From assembly GCF_000368565.1 (NCBI RefSeq), contig NZ_KB849544.1, positions 720,536-769,576 on the forward strand: 49,041 bases of DNA, in the 5' to 3' direction. Under the pieces are notes generated by a model. The model did no database searches. It saw nothing but the letters and a program-made list of their open reading frames with translations, and was not told where the DNA came from. Positions within the stretch are counted from its first letter, which is position 1; each line of letters starts with the position of its first letter. This DNA comes from Acinetobacter gerneri DSM 14967 = CIP 107464 = MTCC 9824 (GTDB lineage: Bacteria > Pseudomonadota > Gammaproteobacteria > Pseudomonadales > Moraxellaceae). The position numbers and the translations under genes were made by a program. This document shows, in pieces, positions 37,916 through 47,300 of this stretch.

Positions 37916-39301
37916 ATGAGCAAACAAATAAGATTTAATGCCTTTGAAATGAACTGTATAGCGCACCAATCTCCGGGATTATGGCGACACCCTCTCGACC
38001 GCTCTACAGAATATAAAGATCTCGAATACTGGACTGACCTTGCCAAAATACTTGAAAAAGGTAAATTTGATGGCGTATTTTTAGCCGATGTTTTAGGAAT
38101 TTATGACGTATATTATGGAAATAATAAACATGCACTTTCAGGTGCAGTACAAGTCCCTGTAAATGATCCTCTACAAGTTGTTCCTGCAATGGCAGCTGTA
38201 ACTGAGCATTTAGGTTTTGGCGTTACGACATCAATTTCATTTGAACATCCCTACCCATTTGCCCGAAGGATGAGTACGCTTGATCACCTCACTAAAGGTC
38301 GTGCAGGCTGGAATATTGTAACCTCCTACCTCGAAAGTGGCTCAAAAAACTTAGGCTTAAGCAAACAAGTGAGCCATGACAATCGCTATGATATTGCAGA
38401 TGAATATCTAGAAGTTTTATACAAACTTTGGGAAGGCTCTTGGCAAAATGATGCCGTGATTCGAGATAAAGAAAGAGGCATATTTGCAGATTACAATAAA
38501 GTTCATCCAATTGAACACCAAGGTGAATACTTTAATGTGCCCGGTATCCATATCTGCGAACCATCACCACAACGCACACCAGTACTCTATCAAGCTGGCG
38601 CATCAAAACGTGGACAACAATTTGCCAGTCAAAATGCTGAATGTGTCTTTATCTCTGCCCCCACTAAAATTGCGGTTAAGCAACTAGTTCAAGGCATACG
38701 CAATCAATTAATTATAGAAGGTCGTGACCCAGATTCAGTTTTAATTTATACCATGCTTGCTATTGTAGTCGATGACACTGATGAAAAAGCTCAACAAAAA
38801 TTTAAAGAATATCAAAGTTATGGTAGTTATGATGGTGGATTAACACTTGTTTCAGGTTGGTCTGGTGTAGATTTTTCTCAATTCAAATCTACAGACCAAG
38901 TTGAATATATCGAAACCAATGCCATCCAATCCTTGCTTGATTCTTATGTCAAAGCTGATCCAAATAAAATTTGGACGATAGAAGAAATCGCAAAATGGAC
39001 GAGCGTTGGAGGCAATGGTCCTGTGATCGTTGGCTCAGCAACAACCGTGGCGGACCATTTACAAGAATGGGTTGAGGATACTGGCATAGATGGATTCAAT
39101 CTTGCTTATATCCTCGCCCATCAGAGTGTCGAAGATGTCGTGAACTATGTTGTTCCCGAATTGCAGCGTCGTGGGGTATATCAAAAAGAATATCGCAAAG
39201 GAACATTACGTGAAAAATTATTTGAACGAGATGCTCATTTACCTGAAGAACATCGTGGTGCAAAATACCGATTCCATCAGAAAGAATCTGCCTTCGCATA
39301 A
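37916..39301 (+). CDS. FMN-dependent monooxygenase, NtaA/SnaA/DmoA family
   Basis: Luciferase-like oxygenase of 461 residues that needs reduced FMN from a partner reductase. Family patterns are LAKILEKGKFDGVFLADVLG, then FEHPYPFARRMSTLDHLTKG, RAGWNIVTSYLESGSKNLG, and TPVLYQAGASKRGQQFASQN. The group includes nitrilotriacetate, dibenzothiophene-sulfone and dimethylsulfide monooxygenases, so an organosulfur or chelator substrate is likely. No reductase gene is nearby. It has little ribosome-site signal upstream. The convergent LysR gene may be its regulator. Confidence 0.9.
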   Translation: MSKQIRFNAFEMNCIAHQSPGLWRHPLDRSTEYKDLEYWTDLAKILEKGKFDGVFLADVLGIYDVYYGNNKHALSGAVQVPVNDPLQVVPAMAAVTEHLGFGVTTSISFEHPYPFARRMSTLDHLTKGRAGWNIVTSYLESGSKNLGLSKQVSHDNRYDIADEYLEVLYKLWEGSWQNDAVIRDKERGIFADYNKVHPIEHQGEYFNVPGIHICEPSPQRTPVLYQAGASKRGQQFASQNAECVFISAPTKIAVKQLVQGIRNQLIIEGRDPDSVLIYTMLAIVVDDTDEKAQQKFKEYQSYGSYDGGLTLVSGWSGVDFSQFKSTDQVEYIETNAIQSLLDSYVKADPNKIWTIEEIAKWTSVGGNGPVIVGSATTVADHLQEWVEDTGIDGFNLAYILAHQSVEDVVNYVVPELQRRGVYQKEYRKGTLREKLFERDAHLPEEHRGAKYRFHQKESAFA

Positions 39302-39304
39302 ACA

Positions 39305-39335
39305 AAAACCAGTGCAATAAAGCACTGGTTTTTTA
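39305..39335. terminator. Bidirectional terminator between monooxygenase and LysR genes
   Basis: Perfect hairpin AAACCAGTGC-AATAAA-GCACTGGTTT with A and T runs, placed between the convergent stops. Confidence 0.92.
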
Positions 39336-39345
39336 ATGTAGAAAC

Positions 39346-40245
39346 TTAGCTCATCTGGCTAAACAAATCATAGATCGCATGTCTTAGCCACTGATTGCTG
39401 GTTTTGTGATGACAAGACATATGCCAATATTGCTTAATTGAATAACTTGGAAATGCAATCGGAGCTTCCAGCATTTTTAAATTACCGCGTGACAATAAGA
39501 CTTCACTCAGATAATAAGGCACTGTTGCGATTGCATCAGTCTCCTGCACCACCAATCCCACACCTAAATAACTTGGAATACGCATTAAAATATTACGTTT
39601 CAAATCAAGTTTTAAAAGCTCATTGGCAATATGATAATGCCCCATGCCAGCATCAATATCGATATGCGATTCATTTAAATATTCATCTAAAGAAAGCTTA
39701 TCTTCAGTCAGGCGAGGATGTGTTTTCGAAGCCAAAACCACATAGAACTGCTCAAATAATTTTTGCTGATAAAAACCATTTTCAAGATGCGGTAAAAAAC
39801 CAATAGCCAAATCAATTTCACCATTTGCCATCTGATAACTCGTTTCAGAGGTAATTGCGCGAACATTGATATGTACATGCGGCGCATTTTGTTTCAAATA
39901 TTGTGAGAGTTTAGGCAAAAGCACCAAATGCGATACATCAGTCATCGCTATGGTAAACTTGTGATGAGAGTTTTTTTGATCAAAATCAATAGTAAAGTTA
40001 TTGATATGTTCTACTTTACTCAAAGCTTCACTGACCAATGGAAACAGTTGCTTTGACAATTCTGTAGGAATCATCTCATTACCGATACGTAAAAATAACG
40101 GATCATTGTAATGTTCACGTATTTTATTGAGGATATTGCTGACGGTAGGCTGGCTGATATTGAGGCGGTCCGCAGCCATCGATACACTTTTAAATTTGTA
40201 AATATAATAAAAAATACTTAAAAGCTTACAGTCCAATTCAAACAC
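39346..40245 (-). CDS. LysR-family transcriptional regulator
   Basis: DNA-binding regulator of 299 residues. The winged helix-turn-helix is at residues about 14-60 (SMAADRLNISQPTVSNILNK), then a linker helix and a periplasmic-binding-like effector domain (FTIAMTDVSHLVLLPKL; ANGEIDLAIGFLPHL). The NodD/LeuO-like N-terminus (FELDCKLLSIFYYI) is typical of one LysR branch. It points toward the monooxygenase gene rather than away from it, so a role in its control is possible but not shown by the usual divergent layout. Confidence 0.92.
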   Translation of the reverse strand: MFELDCKLLSIFYYIYKFKSVSMAADRLNISQPTVSNILNKIREHYNDPLFLRIGNEMIPTELSKQLFPLVSEALSKVEHINNFTIDFDQKNSHHKFTIAMTDVSHLVLLPKLSQYLKQNAPHVHINVRAITSETSYQMANGEIDLAIGFLPHLENGFYQQKLFEQFYVVLASKTHPRLTEDKLSLDEYLNESHIDIDAGMGHYHIANELLKLDLKRNILMRIPSYLGVGLVVQETDAIATVPYYLSEVLLSRGNLKMLEAPIAFPSYSIKQYWHMSCHHKTSNQWLRHAIYDLFSQMS

Positions 40246-40560
40246 GTATATCCCACTCTACACTCATGATTAAAACAATAGTTATCTCTAATTCCAATTA
40301 CATAATAGTCTTGTTGTCTCAGTTAGTAAATATTTAAGCTTGTAAATTACTGCACTTTTACACTATCTCATATATTTAAAATAAAAAACTATTAACTATT
40401 ATTTAAAAATACCAATTCAATAAAATAAAAAATTTATAAAAATTCATTTATTAACTATATTTAGATTTAATCTTAAACAAAATTATCAAGTAAATTTAAT
40501 TTAAAATCATATAAAAACAAAAATTCGACATATTAAATTTTTCCAAAATAAATATAAATT
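40246..40560. other. 315-bp AT-rich intergenic region
   Basis: Very AT-rich with long A and T runs, no frame of credible length and no clear hairpin. It contains the upstream control region of the LysR gene. Confidence 0.5.
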
Positions 40561-40800
40561 TCATTTATTTTTGTGATGTTTATCACTATAACTTCTTAAT
40601 ACGCCAATAAAATGCTTATAACCATCACCACAAGCTTCATTTAAAACTTGATCTATTTCTTCTTTAGTCCACTTTTGCTCTACTGCTCCACATATAAAAA
40701 CAGCCTTTAAAACAAAAGGGATTTCCCCATAACGAATAATTAAACCTTTGATCAATTTTCGTTGTTGAATTTGGTTCTCTTTCAAATGTTTATTAATCAA
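40561..40800 (-). CDS. Small hypothetical protein, 79 residues
   Basis: Family not recognised. The frame begins at a TTG with AGGTG about 8 bases before it and no alternative Met. The predicted product is basic at both ends with a helical core (IRYGEIPFVLKAVFICGAVE, then KWTKEEIDQVLNEACGDG), no signal peptide and two cysteines. Composition is protein-like. It stands alone on the minus strand between a LysR and an AraC gene. Confidence 0.6.
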   Translation of the reverse strand: MINKHLKENQIQQRKLIKGLIIRYGEIPFVLKAVFICGAVEQKWTKEEIDQVLNEACGDGYKHFIGVLRSYSDKHHKNK

Positions 40801-41064
40801 CTTTTACACCTAAATACTATAATATTCACACTTATAAAAAATTAAATTATTTTCTACAAAGCTAGAAAGACATTTAAATATAAAGCAAATTCACCATTAA
40901 CATGTTGTTTATTGACGAATAATCATATAACACTTAAGACAAAATATTTTTTTAAATGAGAATATAATGTAAAATACCATCTTATTTGGAACCTTTTTGT
41001 ATCCACAATATATTTTATAAAATATTTTAATTAAACTAGATAATATATTTGGGGGAGAATTAAT

Positions 41065-42078
41065 ATGAAAAACTTTTTAAACATTAAAAGTGTAAATAGT
41101 GGAATGGTCGAGCTTTTAGAGTCCTTTTGTGTCCGCTACAATTTAGATTCACCTATTCATCACAAATATATGATCGATGAGAGAATGTCTTTAAAACTCT
41201 GGTTAAAAAATATTAGAAACATTAATGAACAGTTTAACCGTGAGGAATTTGGTATTTACTTAGGAAATATGATAACTGAACAACAGATAGGCATAGCAGC
41301 CTATATGGCTAATTCATGTAATAATTTAGGTGATTTTTTAGATCATGCACCTCATTATGTAAAAATTTGGTTTAATTATATCCCTCTTGATGTTTTAAGC
41401 ACAGATACTCAAAAAATTATTCATTGGGACAATCCTGAATATTACAAAAAAGGACTATTCAATCCAGAAACAGACATTACAAATGTATTTTTCACTACAG
41501 TAATTTTTAAAAGAATCAATCAATTAATTTACCCTGATAATATCGTTTTTTCTAAAATAGAATTTACTCAAAGCAAACCGCATAACACAGAGATTTTTGA
41601 AAAATTTTTTAGATGTCCTTTGATTTTCAACGCAAGTGCAAATCGTATTTATCTAAATCATGAAGTATGCGAAATTTCTGTAAAAAAGAAAGATCCAATT
41701 CTGCTCAATATATTACAAAATCAAGCAAATAGAATATTAAACACGATACCTGATACCGAGTCTTTCAATGATCTCTTATCGCAAAATATTATTTATGCAA
41801 TCCATAACAATCGTACCAACATCGAATATGTTGCTGAAAAAATCGGTATTCCGACTCGCTTATTGCAATATCAATTAAAAAAGAATGGTATGAATTATTC
41901 ATTAAAACTTACTCAAGTGAGAAAGCAACTTGCTTTAAAATATTTAGAAGATCCAGCATTAACAATTTATGACATTTCTTTATTACTTGCTTATAAAGAA
42001 CAAGCTTCATTTAATCGTGCTTTTAAAAACTGGATGGGAATATCACCAACAAAATGGAGATTAAATAATCACTTGTAA
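41065..42078 (+). CDS. AraC-family transcriptional regulator (intact paralog)
   Basis: Regulator of 337 residues. The N-terminal half is an arabinose-binding-like sensor domain of the OruR type (FGIYLGNMITEQQIGIAAYM). The last 85 residues are the AraC DNA-binding domain with two helix-turn-helices (YVAEKIGIPTRLLQYQLKKN; IYDISLLLAYKEQASFNRAF). A very strong ribosome site GGGGGAG precedes the ATG. It is followed 51 bases later by a paralog beginning with the same MKNFL. Targets are unknown. Confidence 0.9.
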   Translation: MKNFLNIKSVNSGMVELLESFCVRYNLDSPIHHKYMIDERMSLKLWLKNIRNINEQFNREEFGIYLGNMITEQQIGIAAYMANSCNNLGDFLDHAPHYVKIWFNYIPLDVLSTDTQKIIHWDNPEYYKKGLFNPETDITNVFFTTVIFKRINQLIYPDNIVFSKIEFTQSKPHNTEIFEKFFRCPLIFNASANRIYLNHEVCEISVKKKDPILLNILQNQANRILNTIPDTESFNDLLSQNIIYAIHNNRTNIEYVAEKIGIPTRLLQYQLKKNGMNYSLKLTQVRKQLALKYLEDPALTIYDISLLLAYKEQASFNRAFKNWMGISPTKWRLNNHL

Positions 42079-42129
42079 TTTTATTTTTAGACCTTATGTA
42101 AATATATATAATCCTTTAAGGATATTAAA

Positions 42130-42999
42130 ATGAAAAACTTTTTAAGAGCAAAATCAATTTCTAACGGTCTAGTTAGATTGTTAGATGATTTTTGTTCTAT
42201 CCATAATTTAAAATCTCCTTTTGATCCAGAAATCATAAAAAAAGATAGTATTAGTTTTGAACAATGGTTAAATGCCGTTTCGTTTATTCAAGACCAATAC
42301 TCAAAAGGTTGTTTTTGCATGGATGTAGCTAAACTGATTCACCCTTCTTATATTGGAATACATGGTTATTTAAACTCATCTAGTATCAACCTAATGGAAG
42401 TTTTTAAGAGCTTCTCGAAATATGTTTCATTATGGTTCAATTTTACACCTGTACAAATTGAGTTTAATAACCAATATACGACGCTTTCTTGGGAAAATTC
42501 ATCTTATTTAAAAACTGGACATTTCCTTGAAGAATCAAGAATTTCAGAAGAACTGATTACGCTTATTTTTATTAGTCATTTTTCTCAACTGGTTTATCCT
42601 GAAAAAATTCTAATCGAAAAAATAGATGTTATGTTTAGTGAAAATAAATGCTGCGATTTTCATTTCAAATACAATATCAATTATAATTGCGAACGAAACA
42701 AAATATATTTTAATAACAAAATCTTAAAATACAAAATAAATTCATTTGATCAATATTTAAATATGTTGCTTAAAAATCAAATTGAATTTGTTTATACCAG
42801 TACACCTGCTAAAGATTTTTTTATCGAAGAATTGAACCAAAATATTATTAAAGCAATCAAAGCAAATAAACCTAATGTTCCATATGTAGCTACACAAATG
42901 GGATTATCAGTTCGTGTTTTGCAAAATAAGTTAAAATATTATGAAACTTCTTTTATTGATCAATTATGTTTTATACGTAAAAACCTAGCTTTTAAATAG
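42130..42999 (+). pseudogene. Second AraC-family paralog, interrupted by IS30 (5' part)
   Basis: The first 289 codons of a second AraC-type regulator, clearly a tandem duplicate of the gene at 41065 (MKNFLRAKSISNGLVRLLDD against MKNFLNIKSVNSGMVELLES). It ends at a TAG formed by the IS junction. The first helix-turn-helix is complete (YVATQMGLSVRVLQNKLKYY) but the second lies beyond the insertion at 44076-44214. The restored protein would be 335 residues, almost the same as its 337-residue neighbour. The insertion probably abolishes function. Confidence 0.92.
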
Positions 43000-44072
43000 G
43001 CGGATTCAAGCAGCAAGTGCAACAGTATAAAAACCAGCCATAACTTCACTTGGCGTATACCAGCCTAGTGTTTTTCTAGGACGATGGTTGAGTGAAAATT
43101 CTATCTGCTCTATTTCATCGTTTGACACGTCATCAAACGATGATGATTTTGGCAGATATTGCCGGATTAAACCATTCGTATTTTCATTTCTAGCTCGCTG
43201 AATAGACTTGTAAGGATCAGCAAAATAAGTATCTATGCCGACATCAGTAATTCTTTTGTGTTCGGCAAATTCCTTTCCATTATCAAATGTTACACTATAA
43301 GCATGGCTCATTCGTAAACGATCTAATGCACAAGTAATCGTTTTAGAGGATGCTCTCGTTGACCCTAAATGAACAATATGTACGTACAGGCTCTTTCGAT
43401 CAACGAGGGTTAATAAAGCTCCTTTATGATGTTTACCAATCACCGTATCACCTTCGAAATCTCCTAAACGTTGTCGCTGATCAATGACCTGGTCTCGGCA
43501 ATGAATACTTGTTTTATCAATGATTTGCCCTCTACGATCCGTGTTTTTGTAACCTCGTTTTCGATATTTCTTCTGATGCCTTAAGTGTAGATGGAGGTTA
43601 CCTCCTTGTGATTTATCTTGATAAATGTGCTGGTAAATCCACTCATGTGAAGGTACATCCAGCCAACCGCGTTGTGTTAAAGCACCTGAAATTTGTTCTG
43701 GTGACCAGTCTAAGCCAATTAAGTAATCAATATAAGCGAAGGCAAATGCTGTCATGGATGATGAAGGATGGTACCGTCTTTGACTTGCAAATTTCGCTGC
43801 CTGTTGAGCTCTATATCCACGTTGCCCAGTATTTCTTTTTAACTCACGGTAGATGGTTGATCGTGAACGCCCTAACTCCCGAGCAAGGCTAGCGATTGAA
43901 CTTTTACTTTTCAAAGTAGCATAAATTTCGTATCTTTCATCTTGAGAAAGTTGGGTGTATTTCTTCATTGTGTGCTTTCCAATTGCGAGTTGAAAAAGTC
44001 TAATGATTCTATGAATACACCTAACTTTTTCAACTAACTACAAGTGTGTTGCACTTGGGATTTGAATCTGCG
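42999..44072 (-). mobile_element. IS30-family insertion sequence, about 1074 bp
   Basis: Imperfect inverted repeats of about 25 bp bound the element; both contain GATTCAA and CAAGTGCAACA. A 3-bp duplication ATA lies at 42996-42998 and 44073-44075. Removing the element and one ATA restores the AraC frame exactly (AAA TAT TTA), which fixes the boundaries well. Confidence 0.92.
43006..43968 (-). CDS. IS30-family transposase
   Basis: 320-residue transposase. The N-terminal helix-turn-helix reads SIASLARELGRSRSTIYREL. The DDE core has DFEGDTVIG, TFDNGKEFAEHKR and the late Glu in RNENTNGLIRQYLP, and the end NHRPRKTLGWYTPSEV is the family signature. It appears complete and lies wholly within the inverted repeats. 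Confidence 0.95.
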   Translation of the reverse strand: MKKYTQLSQDERYEIYATLKSKSSIASLARELGRSRSTIYRELKRNTGQRGYRAQQAAKFASQRRYHPSSSMTAFAFAYIDYLIGLDWSPEQISGALTQRGWLDVPSHEWIYQHIYQDKSQGGNLHLHLRHQKKYRKRGYKNTDRRGQIIDKTSIHCRDQVIDQRQRLGDFEGDTVIGKHHKGALLTLVDRKSLYVHIVHLGSTRASSKTITCALDRLRMSHAYSVTFDNGKEFAEHKRITDVGIDTYFADPYKSIQRARNENTNGLIRQYLPKSSSFDDVSNDEIEQIEFSLNHRPRKTLGWYTPSEVMAGFYTVALAA

Positions 44073-44214
44073 ATATTTAAAAAACTCTGATTTGAGTATT
44101 AGCCAAATTACCAATTTACTCGCTTATAAAGAACAACCTTCTTTTAATCGCTCATTTAAACTTTGGACTGGTTTAACACCGCTTGAATGGCGAAATCAAG
44201 CCATGTTGCAATAA
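44073..44214 (+). pseudogene. 3' remnant of the interrupted AraC-family gene
   Basis: After the IS the lost frame continues for 46 codons from YLKNSDLSISQI through LLAYKEQPSFNRSFKLWTG and LTPLEWR to a TAA. It matches the end of the intact paralog almost residue for residue. It has no start of its own. Confidence 0.92.
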
Positions 44215-44235
44215 GCACTACCCTCTCTTAAATTT

Positions 44236-44257
44236 GCCAGTTTAATCTGGCTTTTTT
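44236..44257 (+). terminator. Terminator of the AraC-family genes
   Basis: GCCAG-TTTAAT-CTGGC followed by six T, 22 bases after the AraC remnant stop. Confidence 0.85.
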
Positions 44258-44269
44258 ATTTCCTTTATT

Positions 44270-44312
44270 CTCTAAATAAAAATAAACCCCATCATCAAGA
44301 TGGGGTTTATTT
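44270..44312 (-). terminator. Terminator of the giant adhesin gene
   Basis: Perfect 13-bp stem AATAAACCCCATC/GATGGGGTTTATT. On the minus strand it is followed by a T-rich tail, 24 bases after the adhesin stop. Confidence 0.9.
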
Positions 44313-44334
44313 TAAGCTAAATTATATTTTTTGA

Positions 44335-47300
44335 TTAGATAACAATTTGATTATTCAACAATAATGTTTCTAAATCTGTCTTCACATCATGCAATGTAAG
44401 AACAGTTGCATAGTTATGACCTGTACCATTCAAATCAACTGAAATGTATGTATTTGTACCATCGTCAGTAATTTGTAAATAGTTTTTCAAACCTGATGAT
44501 GCAATATCAAGTTTCACACTATCAACATCTGTATACAAACCAGCCGTACCTTTATAATTATCCAACAATTCATGGATATCAATAATATCAGCATTTTGAT
44601 CTGTACCAACTTTACCTACATGGAACCCATTTACTGTATCAGTACCATTCCCGCCCGTTGGATCTTTAGGATTCAATAGATTGAAGTAGATGGTATCTAA
44701 AGCAGTTGAGCCCAGATTGAAGGTGTCGTTACCTGCTCCACCGACAAAGACATGGTTAGTGTCATTACCTGTAAAGACTGTATCGCCTTTGGCACCCACG
44801 AACTGCTCGATATTTTCAAAAGTATCGATTGTTGTAATACCATTGATAACTTTGGTTACTGTACCAGTTGCGACATTAATGCTGATCTGACCTTGTAAGT
44901 TGCTGTAGTCAAGAATGTCTTCACCACCATTTGCAACCCAAACTTGTTTGCCATTCGCACCAGTTTCCCATCCACCACCACCATTGTAGTGATCATTGCC
45001 TAAGCTACCGTAGAAATGGTCGTTATAACCTGTTCCAACTACACCTGATGCATTTGAACCGCTATTATTTGTCGCAGTATCAGACTCAGCAAGTAATACA
45101 TATGCCTCGTTTGCTTTGCCAGCAACCAGTCCAGTCCACGAGCTATTGATGGTTTTGTTCGCATAACCACCAAGATTGTCGATACCACCTACGTTATCTG
45201 CAACGCCATTGCTAATACGTAATAACTGGATCGAATAAGTTTCATTTGGATCAAGTCCATAGAAATTCACGATACCCGTACTATCTGTTGAACCTGATGA
45301 CTGTGGATTAAGTACCTGAGTTGATACTAAATTACCTTTTGAGTCATAAAGTTTAACTGTATTACCATAATAACAGTTGATGCCTTGACCATCTAAAATC
45401 TTGACATGCAAGCTTGTTCCGTCTGCAGCAACATTGGTGTTCTTAATTAGAATCGTTGGAGCGCTATTTGTTGAAGATACAACACCTGCATCACTTCCAG
45501 CACGATACAATAATAAGTCAACCGATCCATCCCAGTTATAGTCAACTGCTGTTGCACCAGTAATATCGGTATAAGTCGAAGGTGTTAATGCATACGCATC
45601 TTTGCCCCATACGTTATTGCCGTAGTTGAGATATAAAGTCGGTGCAAATCCAGTCTTGATATAGCATCCTGTCACTTGAGCAGGTACTTCAATCAGATCT
45701 TGTTTACCATCTAAGTTCCAGTCAATTGCAAATGCTGATCCACCAGAAAGCTTGTCACCAAACCACAATGCTTGTGAATCTGTCGCATTCAACTGACCTT
45801 TACCATCATTTAGATAGATACGGCTTTCGTTAGAATCTACACCAGCCTTCGTACCACGGCTGATAAACATATCTAACCATCCATCTCCATTGTAATCGGC
45901 AAAGACGATTGATTGTTGTAAATTGCCATAGTCGGTGCCGCCATCAGATGTAAATACATTGGCTTGATTGACATAAGTAAATCCAGCTGAAGTGCCTGAA
46001 TTGTACATAATACCCATACCGCGTGAGCAATCGCCGTATAAAACTTTACCGTTGTAATCGACATGTGCAACGATATCAATCGTACCATTATTATCCAAAT
46101 CTACGCCCGCAACATCGTGCAAGATAGATAGATCTTTAGGCATTGCTGTGCCAGTAATGCTACCTGTTTTCAATCCGTTATAGATTGTCATTGCAGCAGA
46201 CTGTGGCATACCATTACCACTACAAGTCACTGTACTAGTTTCATAAGTCAAATTACCTGCATTATTTTTAATGAACGTAATTGAGTCTGAACAAGAATCA
46301 GCGATCACAAAATCAAGATAACCATCACCAGTACGATCATAAGCAATGACCCCACCTAAATGATTTAATACACCTTGATTCAATGCCTTAGATGAATAAG
46401 TGCCATCACCATTGTTCATCCAGTAAGCTGTGTAACCACAGTTTCCGTAACTACTTAATTGTGACATGACATCTGCATTACCGTCACGGTTAATGTCAGC
46501 AAACACTGCTGAACTTACAAATTGACCATAGCAACAGTTATCTAAATTATAGCCTGCACCATTCGCTTTACTTGCTTGAGCCAAATATGCAGCTGAGTAG
46601 TTTTCTAAGTCTACGCCAGAATATACTCGACCAGCATTTGCAGTTGTAGTACATGTTGAATTCGTTGTGCCTCTTACACTTTGCCAGAATGAATATGTAC
46701 CATCAGCATTGACTGTTACTGCAGCGCAGTTAACGCCATAACCATCACCATCACCATCAGTCGTACCGCCCCACTTGGTCACAATAACCTCAGCACCAGG
46801 ACCGCCTGTCGTTGGTGGTGTAACCTTGTCATCACTGGTCACGTGTGTGATTGGGCTAAGTGTAGATACGTTTCCGGCTTTATCCCAAACCAAGAATGCT
46901 AAGTTTTGATCGCCTTTTGGAATATTAGTAGTAATAGACCACTGACCATTCGCATCAACTGTTGCATAAGACACGACAGTATCGATACCTTCTTGCCACA
47001 TGCCATTATTATTAACATCATTAACAAGCGCAATTTTTGTACCTGGCTCAGCTAGACCATATTCGGCACTTGTAAATGTGTATTTAACGCCACTCACAAT
47101 CTGACTTGCTACATTCGGTTTCAATGAAATGCCATTAGGACCTGTAAGATCAATCTGAACCGATTTTTCTTGACCTGCAAGATAAGTGTAGTTGCCCACG
47201 TCATCACGTACACGGAATGAGAATTCAACCGTTGCATCTACAGCATGTACATCATTATCTTGATAAGTCCAATTTGCTCCTTGAATGCTACTAACATCTT

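Noticed and set aside
39438..39806. 122-residue plus-strand frame opposite the LysR gene
   Set aside because: It is a shadow of a well-supported LysR gene with no ribosome site.
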